From Paracoccus lichenicola (GTDB taxonomy: Bacteria > Pseudomonadota > Alphaproteobacteria > Rhodobacterales > Rhodobacteraceae), in the NCBI RefSeq assembly GCF_009708075.1, contig NZ_WMBT01000005.1, positions 124,001 through 188,000 on the forward strand: a stretch of DNA of 64,000 nt, written 5' to 3'. Shown here piece after piece: positions 19,634-29,086 of this stretch. Position numbers and translations under genes: made by a program. The notes under the pieces were generated by a model, which saw only the letters and a list, made by a program, of their open reading frames with translations, did not search any database and was not told the origin of the DNA. Position 1 is the first letter of the stretch. Each line of letters begins with the position of its first letter.

Positions 19634-21409
19634 ATGACAACACAGCAGATGCTTGCCTTCGCCATCGTCGGCGTGATGATGGTCTTGTTCATCTGGGGCA
19701 GGCTTCGATACGACGTGGTGGCGATGCTGGCGCTGCTGGCCTCCCTGCTGGCGGGAACGGTTTCGCCCGACGACGCCTTTACCGGTTTTTCCGACGACAT
19801 CGTCATCATCGTGGGCAGCGCCTTGGTGGTCAGCGCCGCCGTGTCGCGGTCGGGCCTGATCGAGGCGGTGCTGCGCTGGCTGGTGCGCAAGTTCACCACC
19901 ATGGGGGTGCAGCTTCTGGTGCTGGTGGGCACGGTCACGCTGTTGTCGTCGCTGGTCAAGAACATCGGCGCCCTGGCGATGATGATGCCCGCCGCGCTGA
20001 AGATGGCGCGGAAATCCGGCCAGTCGCCGTCCTTGTACCTGATGCCCATGTCCTTCGGCTCGCTTCTGGGGGGTCTCATCACGCTGGTCGGCACGTCGCC
20101 CAACATCATCGTGTCGGGGGTGCGCGAGGAGATGACCGGCCAGCCCTTCCGCATGTTCGACTTCGCCCCGGTGGGCCTTGGCCTGTCGGCGGTGGGCGTC
20201 CTCTTCCTGATGTTCGCCTGGCGCCTGCTGCCGTCCGACAGGCGGGCCACCGCGTCCCTGGGCGAGGCGGTGAAGATCAGCGACTACAACACCGAGGCAA
20301 GGGTGCCGGAAGGATCGGCCACGGTGGGCGTGACGGTCGGCGCGCTGATCGGCATGGCCGATGCCGAGATCACCGTGACCGGCCTGATCCGGGGCGGAGA
20401 GCGGCGCAAGGTCGTGCTGTTCGACACCGCCATCGAATCGGGCGACATCCTGCTGTTGCGCGGAGAGCCGGACGGGCTGGAACGCGCCGTCACCCGGGGC
20501 GGGCTGGAACTGACCGGGCATGACACGGCGTCCAAGCTGGAACTGCCCGCCAGCAAGATCGGCGTGATCGAGGCGGTGACCACCGTCCAATCGTCCATGG
20601 TCGGCCAAAGCGTGGGCAGCATCCGGCTGTTCGACGAACAGGGCATCAGCCTGCTGGCCGTGTCGCGGTCGGGCCACCGGATGACGGAACGGCTGTCCAA
20701 GACCCGGCTGCAGGCGGGCGACGTGCTGCTGCTGCAAGGCCCGGTCGAGCTGTTGCCCGACCGCATCCGCACGCTGGGCCTGTTGCCCCTGGCGGAACGC
20801 AGCCTGCAGATCGGCAGCGTGCGCAAGGAACTGCTGCCCTTGATCATTCTGGGCGCGGCCATGGCATTGACCGCCGCGGGCCTCGTGCCGGTGGCCATCG
20901 CCTTTTTCGGCGCGGCGGTGCTGATGATCGTGACCGGCGCGATCAGCCCGGAACGCGCCTACGAGGCCGTCGAATGGCCGCTGCTGATCATGCTGGGCGC
21001 GCTGATCCCGGTCAGCGGGGCCTTGCAGACCACCGGCGGCACCGACCTGATCGGCGCCTGGCTGTCGGACGTGGCGACCGGCCTGCCGGTCTGGGGGGCG
21101 GTCGCGCTGATCATGGTGGCGGCCATGGCGGTGACGCCGTTCCTGAACAACGCGGCCACCGTTCTGGTCATGGCTCCGATCGCCGTGACCTTCGCGGGGA
21201 CGCTCGGCTATGCGCCCGAGGCCTTCCTGATGGCCGTCGCCGTGGGCGCGGGCTGCGATTTCCTGACACCCATCGGGCACCAGTGCAACACGCTGGTGAT
21301 GGGGCCGGGGGGATACCGCTTCAGCGACTATCCCCGGCTGGGCCTGCCCTTGTCGGTGCTGGTGGTGCTGACCGGGGTGCCGCTGATCCTGGCGGTCTGG
21401 CCGGTCTAG
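19634..21409 (+). CDS. SLC13/DASS-family transporter with two RCK_C domains
   Basis: 591 aa. Two blocks of membrane helices (residues ~1-205 and ~395-591) flank a soluble centre with two TrkA_C/RCK_C-like domains (PEGSATVGVTVGALIGMADA; LPASKIGVIEAVTTVQSSMV). The DASS carboxylate/sodium motif type LVGTSPNIIVSG is present, with its second-half counterpart AMAVTPFLNNAATVLVMAPI. This layout is typical of bacterial anion:sodium symporters of the SLC13 group, whose substrates include sulfate, dicarboxylates and organic sulfonates. The substrate here is undetermined. The ATG at 19634 follows GGAAGGG. Confidence 0.87.
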   Translation: MTTQQMLAFAIVGVMMVLFIWGRLRYDVVAMLALLASLLAGTVSPDDAFTGFSDDIVIIVGSALVVSAAVSRSGLIEAVLRWLVRKFTTMGVQLLVLVGTVTLLSSLVKNIGALAMMMPAALKMARKSGQSPSLYLMPMSFGSLLGGLITLVGTSPNIIVSGVREEMTGQPFRMFDFAPVGLGLSAVGVLFLMFAWRLLPSDRRATASLGEAVKISDYNTEARVPEGSATVGVTVGALIGMADAEITVTGLIRGGERRKVVLFDTAIESGDILLLRGEPDGLERAVTRGGLELTGHDTASKLELPASKIGVIEAVTTVQSSMVGQSVGSIRLFDEQGISLLAVSRSGHRMTERLSKTRLQAGDVLLLQGPVELLPDRIRTLGLLPLAERSLQIGSVRKELLPLIILGAAMALTAAGLVPVAIAFFGAAVLMIVTGAISPERAYEAVEWPLLIMLGALIPVSGALQTTGGTDLIGAWLSDVATGLPVWGAVALIMVAAMAVTPFLNNAATVLVMAPIAVTFAGTLGYAPEAFLMAVAVGAGCDFLTPIGHQCNTLVMGPGGYRFSDYPRLGLPLSVLVVLTGVPLILAVWPV

Positions 21410-21445
21410 ACGGATCGACATCCTTGTCGGCACCCCGACCCCGAT

Positions 21446-21607
21446 TGGCGAAGGCCATCGCCTTCGCCACCTCGCGACGTTGCCGCCTGAACCGCCGGGC
21501 TTCAAAAGCCCGGCCAGCGCCCGCCCCGCCCCAGGCGGGCGCTTCACGCCCACCAGGTCGGGCGCTGGCCTCTCGTGGTCGCGGGCTGCACCGTCTCTGG
21601 TGGCACC
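21446..21607. repeat. Palindromic intergenic repeat, copy 2
   Basis: Related to the element at 14269-14407: it shares TGGCGAAGGCCATCGCCTTC, the CCGGGCTT...AAGCCCGG hairpin, GGCCAGCGCCCGCC and the closing GTGGTCGCGGGCTGCACCGT. It differs by an extra ~28 bases (CTTCACGCCCACCAGGTCGG and part of a duplicated arm) in the central stem. It lies between the convergent DASS transporter and nhaA genes. Confidence 0.8.
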
Positions 21608-21655
21608 CGCCCGTGTCGATGATGTTCCTGTCCTGGAGTGACTGCCCTTCCGGCC

Positions 21656-22843
21656 CTAGCGCGCGGGCTGCATCCGGCGCGGCGCCTCGCGTTTCGCGAA
21701 GCGCAGCACCGCATAGCCTGCAAGCCCGGAAATCAGCGATCCCAGCAGGATGCCGATCTTGGCCTCGTCCTGCAACAGCGGGTCGGCAAAGGCCAGGAGC
21801 GAAATGAACAGGCTCATGGTGAAGCCGATGCCGCACAACAGCGCGGTGCCCAGCATCTGCAGCCAGCTTGCGCCTGCGGGCAGATCCGCCCAATCCAGCC
21901 GCACCAGGATCGCCACCGCGCCGAAGATGCCCACGACCTTGCCCAGGGCCAGGCCCGCGGCCACCCCCATCGTGACTGGCGCCAGCAGCGCGTCCGCCCC
22001 CACGCCCGCGAAGCTGACGCCCGCATTGGCAAAGCCGAAGACCGGGATGATGACGAATGACACCGGCACGATCAGCGCATGTTCCAGCTGGTGCAGCGGG
22101 CTTTCGGACCCGCGCGCCTCGGGCGTGGCGGGGGTGCGCTTCAGGGGCACGGTCAGGGCCAGAGCCACGCCCGCGATGGTCGCGTGGATCCCCGACCGCC
22201 AGACGAAGAACCACAGGACCGCGCCAAGGATCAGATAGGGCCACAGGCGGCAGACGCCCGCGCGGTTCAGGATCACCAGGACCGCGAAGATCGCCGCCGC
22301 CACGCCCAGATCGACCGGCGACAGCCCGGTGGTGTAGAACAGCCCGATCACCACCACCGCGCCCAGGTCGTCGATGATCGCCAGCGCCGCCAGGAAGACC
22401 TTGAGCGAGGTGGGCACCCGCGACCCCAGAAGCGAGATCACGCCAAGCGCGAAGGCGATGTCGGTGGCCGACGGGATCGCCCAACCCCGCGTGGCCTCGG
22501 TCCCCGCGGTGAAGAACAGATAGACCAGCGCCGGCACCGCCATGCCCGCCGCCGCCGCGACCCCGGGCAGGATGCGGCGCGGCCAGGACGACAGGTGGCC
22601 GTCCACCATCTCTCGCTTGATCTCCAGGCCCACCATCAGGAAGAACAGCGCCATCAGCGCGTCGTTGATCCAGTGCGCGACCGACAGCGGCCCGACATAA
22701 GCGTGCAGCGCGTGGAAATAGCCGCCCGCCAGCGGCGAGTTGGCGACGACCAGCGCCAGCACCGCCGCCGCGATCAGCAGCAGCCCCCCGGCGGTGCCGT
22801 TGTCCAGGAACTTGCGGATGGTGTTTTGAATGCGGCCTGCCAT
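21656..22843 (-). CDS. nhaA: Na+/H+ antiporter NhaA
   Basis: 395 aa, twelve hydrophobic segments. Electrogenic inner-membrane antiporter exporting Na+ (or Li+) in exchange for protons, important in salt and alkaline stress. It has the essential twin aspartates in [18 protein letters not shown]. Also characteristic are [36 protein letters not shown] and the C-terminal [15 protein letters not shown]. Length and start agree with the family. It is convergent with the DASS transporter. Confidence 0.95.
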   Translation of the reverse strand: MAGRIQNTIRKFLDNGTAGGLLLIAAAVLALVVANSPLAGGYFHALHAYVGPLSVAHWINDALMALFFLMVGLEIKREMVDGHLSSWPRRILPGVAAAAGMAVPALVYLFFTAGTEATRGWAIPSATDIAFALGVISLLGSRVPTSLKVFLAALAIIDDLGAVVVIGLFYTTGLSPVDLGVAAAIFAVLVILNRAGVCRLWPYLILGAVLWFFVWRSGIHATIAGVALALTVPLKRTPATPEARGSESPLHQLEHALIVPVSFVIIPVFGFANAGVSFAGVGADALLAPVTMGVAAGLALGKVVGIFGAVAILVRLDWADLPAGASWLQMLGTALLCGIGFTMSLFISLLAFADPLLQDEAKIGILLGSLISGLAGYAVLRFAKREAPRRMQPAR

Positions 22844-22953
22844 GAAAGCCCCCTTGTCAGAAACGGTTGCGACCAGTCTCCGTATTCAGGGGTGGTCCCT
22901 GGGCGCACGCAGCACACGCCATGGCCGGGATCATATTCAGCCCGGCCCGCCGA

Positions 22954-24084
22954 TCAAGGGCCTTGCGGAGGGGTGCGGATTTCGCGCAGCCATTCGCGCC
23001 AGATGGCGACCAGCAGCGCCATCAGCACCGGACCCACGAACAGGCCCACGATGCCCATGGTCTTGACGCCCCCCACCAGCCCGAAGAACGTGGGCAGGAA
23101 GGGCATCTTGACCGGGCCGCCGACCAGCACGGGGCGGATGGTCTTGTCCACGACGAACAGCTCGACCGAACCCCAGACGAACAGCAACACGCCCGCCAGG
23201 GGCGATCCGCTGGCCGCCAGGTAGATCGACACCAGCGTGAAGCACAAGGGCGCGCCCCCCGGGATCAGCGCCATGACGCCGGTTATCACCCCCAGCGTCA
23301 CCGGCGAGGGCACGCCCGCGATCCAGTAGGCGATGCCCAGGACGACCCCCTCGCCGATGGCGATCAGGGCCATGCCGGTGACGGTGGCGCTGATGGTCAG
23401 CGGCACCACCCGCGACAGCCGTTCCCAGCGGCGGGGCAGGATGCGCGCGCCCACGATGTCGATCTGGCCCGCGATCTTGTGGCCGTCGCGATAGAACACG
23501 AACAGCGCGATCAGCATGAACAAAAGGTTCAGCGCCAGGTGGAAGGCCACGTTCCCCGCCGCCAGCACGCTGCGATAGATGGATGCGATGGTGTTCCCGC
23601 TGGTCAGCTGCACCAGTTCGGCGATGGCGCCGGGGCGGCCGATATGGCGGGACCATTGTTCGTCGATCCAGTCGCCGATCTGCGGCAGGTCCACCATCCA
23701 CGAGGGCGTGGGCGCGCCGTTGGCGTTCACGGCGAACACCCACCAGATCCATTGCTGCAATTCGCGGAACGCGTACAGCAGCGCCATCGCGACCGGCACG
23801 ACCAGGAACAGCACGATCACCAGGACGAACAGCGCCGCGGTCGTGGTGCGGTCGATGCCCAGGCCGCGCTGGACGCTGCGCGACAGGGGCCAGCTCGCAA
23901 AGGCGATGATCGTCGCCGCCAGCACCGGCACCAGGAAGCCGTGGAAGAAATAGGCCGCCGCGGCGATGATGAAGACCAGCAGCCATCGCGCGGCCGAAAT
24001 GTCGCTGATCAGCGGAAAGGGCGTCACCGGCTCGTCCGGCTCGGGCGCGTCACGCCTTGGGGTTGCGTGATGGGGTTCGATCAT
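22954..24084 (-). CDS. AI-2E (PerM/YhhT) family membrane protein
   Basis: 376 aa, about eight membrane helices. AI-2E_transport family: FLLVFIIAAA-type first helix, GDWIDEQ periplasmic part, LFVFYRDGHKI, and the conserved C-terminal GGVKTMGIVGLFVGPVLMAL. Members are putative exporters of small molecules or ion transporters; substrates are rarely known. The start MIEPHH at 24084 is preferred over longer in-frame versions, which would extend across the divergent promoter. The protein carries an acidic/proline N-terminal tail of ~30 residues before the first helix. Confidence 0.88.
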   Translation of the reverse strand: MIEPHHATPRRDAPEPDEPVTPFPLISDISAARWLLVFIIAAAAYFFHGFLVPVLAATIIAFASWPLSRSVQRGLGIDRTTTAALFVLVIVLFLVVPVAMALLYAFRELQQWIWWVFAVNANGAPTPSWMVDLPQIGDWIDEQWSRHIGRPGAIAELVQLTSGNTIASIYRSVLAAGNVAFHLALNLLFMLIALFVFYRDGHKIAGQIDIVGARILPRRWERLSRVVPLTISATVTGMALIAIGEGVVLGIAYWIAGVPSPVTLGVITGVMALIPGGAPLCFTLVSIYLAASGSPLAGVLLFVWGSVELFVVDKTIRPVLVGGPVKMPFLPTFFGLVGGVKTMGIVGLFVGPVLMALLVAIWREWLREIRTPPQGP

Positions 24085-24238
24085 GCCTTGGCGCCCGTTC
24101 CTTCGGTTAGCCGCTGTGTGCCTGACTGTTGCATTGTTGATCGCCGCGTCAACCCGTCTTGCGGGAAATCGACCGGCCGGCCCTTGCAGGCAGGGGTGCG
24201 ACGGGCTAGCCCACCGGGCTTTGACCGGGGACCGCCGC

Positions 24239-25480
24239 ATGTCCATCCTTGCCATCGACTTCGGAACCTCGAATTCCGCCGCCGCGATCCTGGAGGACGG
24301 CGCGGTGCGGCGCGTTCCGATCGAGGCCGGGGCGGACACGCTGCCCACCGCGGTCTTCTTTCCCGCACGCGGCGGGGCGATGCGCATCGGCGAAGCCGCG
24401 GCACAGGCCCTGACCGGGGCCGAGGAAGGCCGCTACATGCGCGCGCTGAAAAGCGTTCTGGGCACGCCCTTGCTGCACGAATCCCGCCTGATCGGCGGCA
24501 AACGGCGCAGCCTGGCGCAGGTGATCACCGCCTTTCTAGCCGAATTGCGCCAGCGGGCTGGAACCGCGACAGGCCGGACCTTCACCCATGCCCTGTCCGG
24601 CAGGCCGGTCCGTTTCCATCCCGACCCCGCCCGCGACGCCCGGGCCGAATCCGACCTGCGCGCCTGCTATCACGCCGCGGGCTTCGACCACGTGGCCTTC
24701 CTGCGCGAACCCGAGGCCGCCGCGCTGGCCTGCCACGGCGGGGGCGCCCTGGGTGAAACCGGGCTGATCGTGGACATCGGCGGCGGCACCTCGGATTTTT
24801 CCGTCTATCGGGCCGAGGGCGGGCGGGTGCGGATCCTCGCCAGCCACGGCATCCGGCTGGGCGGCACCGATTTCGACCAGGCCCTGTCCCTGACCCATGC
24901 CATGCCGCTTCTGGGACACGGATCGCAGCTGCGGCGCGAGATGGGACCGGGCCTGCTGCCGGTGCCCAACGCGATCTATGCCGAACTGGCGTCCTGGGCG
25001 CATATCCCCTTTGCCTATACGCCCGAAAACCGCAGGCAGGCCCAGCAGATGGCGCGGCTGGCCGAGGATCCGGCGGCCTTGGCCCGGCTGGTCGCGGTGC
25101 TGCGGGACGAGCTGGGCCATGACCTGGCATTCGCCGTGGAACGCGGCAAGATCGCGGCCAACGGCGGCACCGGCACGCGGATCGCCATGGGCTTCATCGA
25201 GCCGGGCCTGGCCGCGCCGATCAGCGGCACCTCCCTGAGCGACGCCTTGCAGGACCATGGCCGCGCCCTGGACCAGGCCCTGGCCCACACGCTGGCCCGC
25301 GCGGGCCTGTCGCCCGGCGACATCAACAGCGTGGTGCTGGTCGGCGGGTCCAGCCTGATGGGACTCGTGTCCGATCTGGCCGCCCGGCACCTGCCCGGCG
25401 CCCGGATCCGCCGGTCCGAGGCCTTCACCGCCGTGGTCGATGGTCTGGCATTGGGCACGGCGGCAGAACAGTGTTCCTGA
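24239..25480 (+). CDS. Hsp70-family chaperone-like protein (YegD type)
   Basis: 413 aa, shorter than DnaK (~640). The actin-like ATPase core is intact: phosphate-1 motif LAIDFGTSNSAAAI (residues 4-17), connect/phosphate-2 VDIGGGTSDFSVYR (about residue 178), and adenosine motif VVLVGGSSLMGLV (about residue 360). The substrate-binding half and EEVD-like tail are absent, as in YegD. This is a nucleotide-dependent chaperone-like protein of unknown client. The ATG at 24239 begins exactly at the conserved core. It is divergent from the AI-2E gene by 154 bp. Confidence 0.88.
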   Translation: MSILAIDFGTSNSAAAILEDGAVRRVPIEAGADTLPTAVFFPARGGAMRIGEAAAQALTGAEEGRYMRALKSVLGTPLLHESRLIGGKRRSLAQVITAFLAELRQRAGTATGRTFTHALSGRPVRFHPDPARDARAESDLRACYHAAGFDHVAFLREPEAAALACHGGGALGETGLIVDIGGGTSDFSVYRAEGGRVRILASHGIRLGGTDFDQALSLTHAMPLLGHGSQLRREMGPGLLPVPNAIYAELASWAHIPFAYTPENRRQAQQMARLAEDPAALARLVAVLRDELGHDLAFAVERGKIAANGGTGTRIAMGFIEPGLAAPISGTSLSDALQDHGRALDQALAHTLARAGLSPGDINSVVLVGGSSLMGLVSDLAARHLPGARIRRSEAFTAVVDGLALGTAAEQCS

Positions 25481-25485
25481 CGACG

Positions 25486-25512
25486 GCAAATCTGCAGGAA
25501 ATGCTGATTTGC
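25486..25512. promoter_or_regulatory. Inverted repeat upstream of cysD
   Basis: GCAAATC (25486-25492) and GATTTGC (25506-25512), perfect 7-bp arms spaced by 13 bases, lie about 100 bases before cysD. The spacing is that of LysR-type operators such as CysB sites. It may instead be a weak hairpin after the Hsp70-like gene. Confidence 0.4.
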
Positions 25513-25609
25513 AATACACTCTAAACTTGCATCTGGGGCGGGGCTGGCCGATAGCGTGGCCCGACCTGACTCGGGCAGCACGTGCCGCCATGCAAAGAGA
25601 GTTGATGCC

Positions 25610-26539
25610 ATGAACAGCCATTCCAGCACCGGCCTTGCCCCGGCGACCCTGACGCATTTGCAGCGTCTCGAAGCCGAAAGCATCCACATCATGCGCGAGG
25701 TGGTGGCGAATGCCGAAAACCCGGTGATGCTGTATTCGGTGGGCAAGGATTCCGCCTGCATGTTGCACCTGGCGCGCAAGGCCTTTTACCCCGCGCCGCC
25801 CCCCTTTCCGCTGCTGCACGTGGACACGACCTGGAAGTTCCGGGCGATGTACGAGTTGCGCGACCGCGCGGCCCGGGCGGCGGGCATGGACCTGATCGTC
25901 CACCACAACCCAGAGGCGATGGAACAGGGCATCAACCCCTTCGACCACGGCCCCATGCACACCGACATGTGGAAGACCGAGGGGCTGAAGCAGGCGCTGA
26001 CCCAATACAACTTCGACGTGGCCTTCGGCGGCGCGCGGCGCGACGAGGAAAAGTCCCGCGCCAAGGAACGAATCTTCTCGTTCCGGTCCGCGAACCACCG
26101 CTGGGATCCCAAGAACCAGCGGCCCGAGCTGTGGAAGCTTTACAACACCCGCAAGGCCAAGGACGAATCGATCCGGGTCTTTCCGCTGTCGAACTGGACG
26201 GAACTGGACATCTGGCAATACATCCACCTGGAAGGCATCGAGATCGTGCCGCTGTATTTCAGCGAACCCCGCCCGGTGGTGGAACGCGACGGGCTGCTGA
26301 TCATGGTCGATGACGACCGCTTCCCGCTGAAGGACGGCGAGACCCCGCAGATGCGGTCGGTCCGGTTCCGCACGCTGGGCTGCTATCCCTTGACCGGCGC
26401 GGTGGAATCCGAGGCCAGCACCCTGCCCGAGGTGATCCAGGAAATGCTGCTGACCACCACGTCCGAACGCCAGGGCCGCGCCATCGACAAGGACCAGGCC
26501 GCGTCCATGGAGAAGAAGAAGCAAGAGGGGTATTTCTGA
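25610..26539 (+). CDS. cysD: Sulfate adenylyltransferase subunit 2 (CysD)
   Basis: 309 aa. Small catalytic subunit of ATP sulfurylase, making adenosine 5'-phosphosulfate (APS) from ATP and sulfate. PAPS-reductase-like fold with the pyrophosphate loop [18 protein letters not shown] (about residue 43), [20 protein letters not shown] and [14 protein letters not shown]. The C-terminal EKKKQEGYF is a family signature. The ATG at 25610 follows AGAGAG. Its stop shares a base with the cysNC start (TGATG), so the two subunits are co-translated. Confidence 0.96.
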   Translation: MNSHSSTGLAPATLTHLQRLEAESIHIMREVVANAENPVMLYSVGKDSACMLHLARKAFYPAPPPFPLLHVDTTWKFRAMYELRDRAARAAGMDLIVHHNPEAMEQGINPFDHGPMHTDMWKTEGLKQALTQYNFDVAFGGARRDEEKSRAKERIFSFRSANHRWDPKNQRPELWKLYNTRKAKDESIRVFPLSNWTELDIWQYIHLEGIEIVPLYFSEPRPVVERDGLLIMVDDDRFPLKDGETPQMRSVRFRTLGCYPLTGAVESEASTLPEVIQEMLLTTTSERQGRAIDKDQAASMEKKKQEGYF

Positions 26540-28452
26540 TGAACGCGCAGGATCCCGTTTACGTCACCGATGCCCTGATCGCCCAGGACATCGACGCCTA
26601 TCTGCTGAAGCACCAGCACAAGACCATGCTGCGCTTCATCACCTGCGGGTCGGTCGATGACGGCAAATCGACGCTGATCGGCCGGCTGCTTTACGACAGC
26701 AAGATGATCTTCGAGGACCAGCTGGCCTCGCTGGAAGCCGACAGCAAGGTGTCGGGCACGCAAGGCGGGGAAATCGACTTCGCCCTGCTGGTCGACGGCC
26801 TGGCCGCGGAACGCGAACAGGGCATCACCATCGACGTGGCCTATCGCTTCTTCGCCACCGACAAGCGCAAGTTCATCGTGGCCGACACGCCGGGCCATGA
26901 ACAATACACCCGCAACATGGTCACGGGCGCATCCACCGCCGACCTGGCGGTAATCCTGATCGACGCGCGCCAGGGCGTGCTGACCCAGACCCGGCGGCAT
27001 TCCTATCTGGTGAACCTGCTGGGCATCAAGAATGTCGTGCTGGCGGTCAACAAGATGGACCTGGTCGATTACTCGGCCGAGCGGTTCTACGAGATCGTCA
27101 CCGAATACAGCCATTTCGCCAAGCAGATCGGCATGGACAGCTTCCTGCCGATCCCGATTTCCGGGCTGAAGGGCGACAACATCGTCAGCAAAAGCCCGGA
27201 CATGCACTGGTACCAGGGACCGACGCTGCTGGGCCATCTGGAGGAAGCGCCGGTCAACGACACGGCGATGCAGGACCGCCCGTTCCGCATGGCCGTGCAA
27301 TGGGTGAACCGCCCGCACCTGGATTTCCGCGGCTTCGCGGGCCAGATCAGCGCGGGCGCCGTCCATCCCGGCGATCCGGTGCGCGTCCTGCCCTCGGGCA
27401 AGGTCACGACCGTCAAGTCCATCGCGACCTTCGACGGCGACCTGCCCCAGGCCGTCGCGGGCCAGTCCGTGACCCTGACCTTCACGGACGAGATCGACTG
27501 TTCGCGCGGCGACGTGATCGTGCAGGCCGACGCGCCTTGCGAGGTCGCCGACCAGTTCGAGGCCACCCTGGTCTGGATGGCGGAATCCGAAATGCTGCCG
27601 GGCCGTCCCTATCTGCTCAAGATCGGCACGCAGACCGTCAGCGCCACCATCACCGAGCCGAAATACGAGGTGAACGTCAACACGACCGAACATCTGGCCA
27701 GCAAGACGCTGGGCCTCAATGCCATCGGCGTGGTCAACATCTCGACCGACCGGCCCGTCCCGTTCGAGGCTTACGGCGACAACCCCGACCTGGGCGGCTT
27801 CATCCTGATCGACCGGATGACGAACGCCACCATCGCCGCCGGGATGCTGCATTTCGCGCTGCGCCGGTCGCAGAACATCCACTGGCAATCGACCGACGTG
27901 AACCGTGACGCCCACGCGGCGCAGAAGAACCAGCGCGCCAAGGTCGTCTGGTTCACCGGCCTGTCGGGTTCGGGCAAATCGACCATCGCCAATATCGTGG
28001 AACGCAAGCTGCACGCGATGGGCAAGCACACCTTCCTGCTGGACGGCGACAACGTGCGCCACGGGCTGAACCGCGACCTGGGCTTCACCGATGCCGACCG
28101 GGTGGAAAACGTTCGCCGCGTGGGCGAGGTCGCGAAGCTGATGACGGACGCGGGCCTGATCGTGCTGACGGCCTTCATCTCGCCCTTCCGGGCGGAACGG
28201 CGGATGGTCCGCGACATGATGGCCCCCGGCGAATTCCTGGAAGTCTATGTGGACACGCCCCTGGAGGTGGCCGAGCAGCGCGACGTGAAGGGCCTCTACA
28301 AGAAGGCGCGGTCCGGCCAGCTGAAGAACTTCACCGGCATCGACAGCCCCTACGAGGCGCCCGAACAGGCCGAGCTGGTGGTCAACACCGTGGCCCTCTC
28401 GGCCGAGGAAGCCGCCGACCGCGTGGTCGAGGCGATCCTGTCCCAAGGCTGA
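26539..28452 (+). CDS. cysNC: Bifunctional sulfate adenylyltransferase GTPase subunit / APS kinase (CysN-CysC fusion)
   Basis: 637 aa. Residues ~1-455 are the CysN GTPase, with [21 protein letters not shown] and NKMD, which drives APS synthesis by GTP hydrolysis. Residues ~465-637 are an APS kinase with its own P-loop GLSGSGKST (about residue 474), [16 protein letters not shown] and [11 protein letters not shown], which makes PAPS. NodQ-like fusions of this type are common in alphaproteobacteria. PAPS feeds either cysteine synthesis or sulfation; no reductase gene is nearby to decide. Confidence 0.96.
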   Translation: MNAQDPVYVTDALIAQDIDAYLLKHQHKTMLRFITCGSVDDGKSTLIGRLLYDSKMIFEDQLASLEADSKVSGTQGGEIDFALLVDGLAAEREQGITIDVAYRFFATDKRKFIVADTPGHEQYTRNMVTGASTADLAVILIDARQGVLTQTRRHSYLVNLLGIKNVVLAVNKMDLVDYSAERFYEIVTEYSHFAKQIGMDSFLPIPISGLKGDNIVSKSPDMHWYQGPTLLGHLEEAPVNDTAMQDRPFRMAVQWVNRPHLDFRGFAGQISAGAVHPGDPVRVLPSGKVTTVKSIATFDGDLPQAVAGQSVTLTFTDEIDCSRGDVIVQADAPCEVADQFEATLVWMAESEMLPGRPYLLKIGTQTVSATITEPKYEVNVNTTEHLASKTLGLNAIGVVNISTDRPVPFEAYGDNPDLGGFILIDRMTNATIAAGMLHFALRRSQNIHWQSTDVNRDAHAAQKNQRAKVVWFTGLSGSGKSTIANIVERKLHAMGKHTFLLDGDNVRHGLNRDLGFTDADRVENVRRVGEVAKLMTDAGLIVLTAFISPFRAERRMVRDMMAPGEFLEVYVDTPLEVAEQRDVKGLYKKARSGQLKNFTGIDSPYEAPEQAELVVNTVALSAEEAADRVVEAILSQG

Positions 28453-28473
28453 GGCGCGGCTTTCCCGCAGGCA

Positions 28474-28510
28474 AAAGGGGCATCCGGCAGAACCCGCCGG
28501 GTGCCCCTTT
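28474..28510. terminator. Bidirectional terminator between cysNC and the DUF2218 gene
   Basis: AAAGGGGCA (28474-28482) pairs with TGCCCCTTT (28502-28510), continued inward by CCGGC/GCCGG, giving about 15 bp around a 7-base loop. It lies between two convergent genes. Confidence 0.75.
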
Positions 28511-28550
28511 GCCTTTCGGGAACCGGGCCGGCGGCAGCCGGACATGGCCT

Positions 28551-28850
28551 TCAGGCTGCAGGCTGCCAGTCCATCCGGGTGAACGCCTCGCGAAAGGCGA
28601 AGCGCGCCAGATGGCTGTCGATGATGCCTTGCAGGCGTTCCACGGCCGCCGCATCCGCGCCCGCGACGGTGCATTGCAGATCCCCGTCCCGAGCGACCAG
28701 CCGCGCCTGGCCGATCTCGAAGGTGATGAGGCCCTCGTTCCCCTGAACCGTGGCGGGGATCTTGTGGGCGAAATGCTTGCAAAGCTGCGTCATGTAGCCT
28801 TGGGCGTTGCGGGTCGCGAAGTGGCCGGTGCTGCCGGGTTCGATGCTCAT
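28551..28850 (-). CDS. DUF2218 domain protein
   Basis: 99 aa. Matches the DUF2218 pattern: GHFATRNAQGYMTQLCKHFA, then FEIGQARLVARDGDLQCTVA and a C-terminal helix FAFREAFTRMDWQPA. Family members are small cytosolic proteins, often beside or fused to siderophore-interacting reductases; the biochemical role is unknown. The similar segment at the N-terminus of the SIP protein at 6086-7057 in this window supports that link. Start MSIEPG is preferred; an in-frame ATG nine codons upstream is possible. Confidence 0.8.
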   Translation of the reverse strand: MSIEPGSTGHFATRNAQGYMTQLCKHFAHKIPATVQGNEGLITFEIGQARLVARDGDLQCTVAGADAAAVERLQGIIDSHLARFAFREAFTRMDWQPAA

Positions 28851-28968
28851 CGGGCTTGTCCTGATCTGTCGTGGCATGTGCCCGCAACAGGCCCCGGCGG
28901 CCTGCGCTTGTCAATTCGCGGGACGGTTGCCAGGGGGTTGACGTTTTCGTCAGCCCGCCGGATCCGCC

Positions 28969-28993
28969 GGAACCCGGCAAGTCGTCACACGTT
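28969..28993 (+). promoter_or_regulatory. Consensus EcfG (general stress) promoter with no protein gene downstream
   Basis: GGAAC (28969-28973), 16 bases, CGTT (28990-28993): an exact match to the alphaproteobacterial EcfG promoter. It points rightward into a gap where both flanking genes are on the other strand. A terminator-like hairpin follows about 45 bases after the -10 element. Confidence 0.65.
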
Positions 28994-28999
28994 GGCTGC

Positions 29000-29066
29000 G
29001 CGAAGTGAAATCGCTTCCGTGCAACGGCTTAACGAGTCTGCCCGCCATCGTCATGGCGGGCATTTC
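29000..29066 (+). ncRNA. Predicted EcfG-dependent small RNA (~67 nt)
   Basis: Predicted from an exact EcfG promoter immediately upstream and a terminator-like hairpin at its end. Within it GAAGTG/CGCTTC with an AAAT loop forms a 5' stem (one G-U pair), a single-stranded middle (CGTGCAACGGCTTAACGAGT) follows, and the terminal hairpin TGCCCGCCAT/ATGGCGGGCA ends in TTT. No ribosome site or closed small frame is evident: a GTG frame inside it runs through the terminator. The start of transcription is estimated at 6-8 bases after the -10 element. Stress sRNAs of this kind (for example GsrN in Caulobacter) exist, but I see no sequence similarity that I can claim. Confidence 0.5.
29039..29065 (+). 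terminator. Terminator-like hairpin ending the predicted sRNA
   Basis: TGCCCGCCAT (29039-29048) and ATGGCGGGCA (29053-29062), a perfect 10-bp stem with loop CGTC, followed by TTT. The T-run is on the plus-strand side, favouring rightward termination, though it may also serve the CAP-RTX gene ending at 29087. Confidence 0.6.
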
Positions 29067-29086
29067 GCCCATGCAGCGGGGCGATG

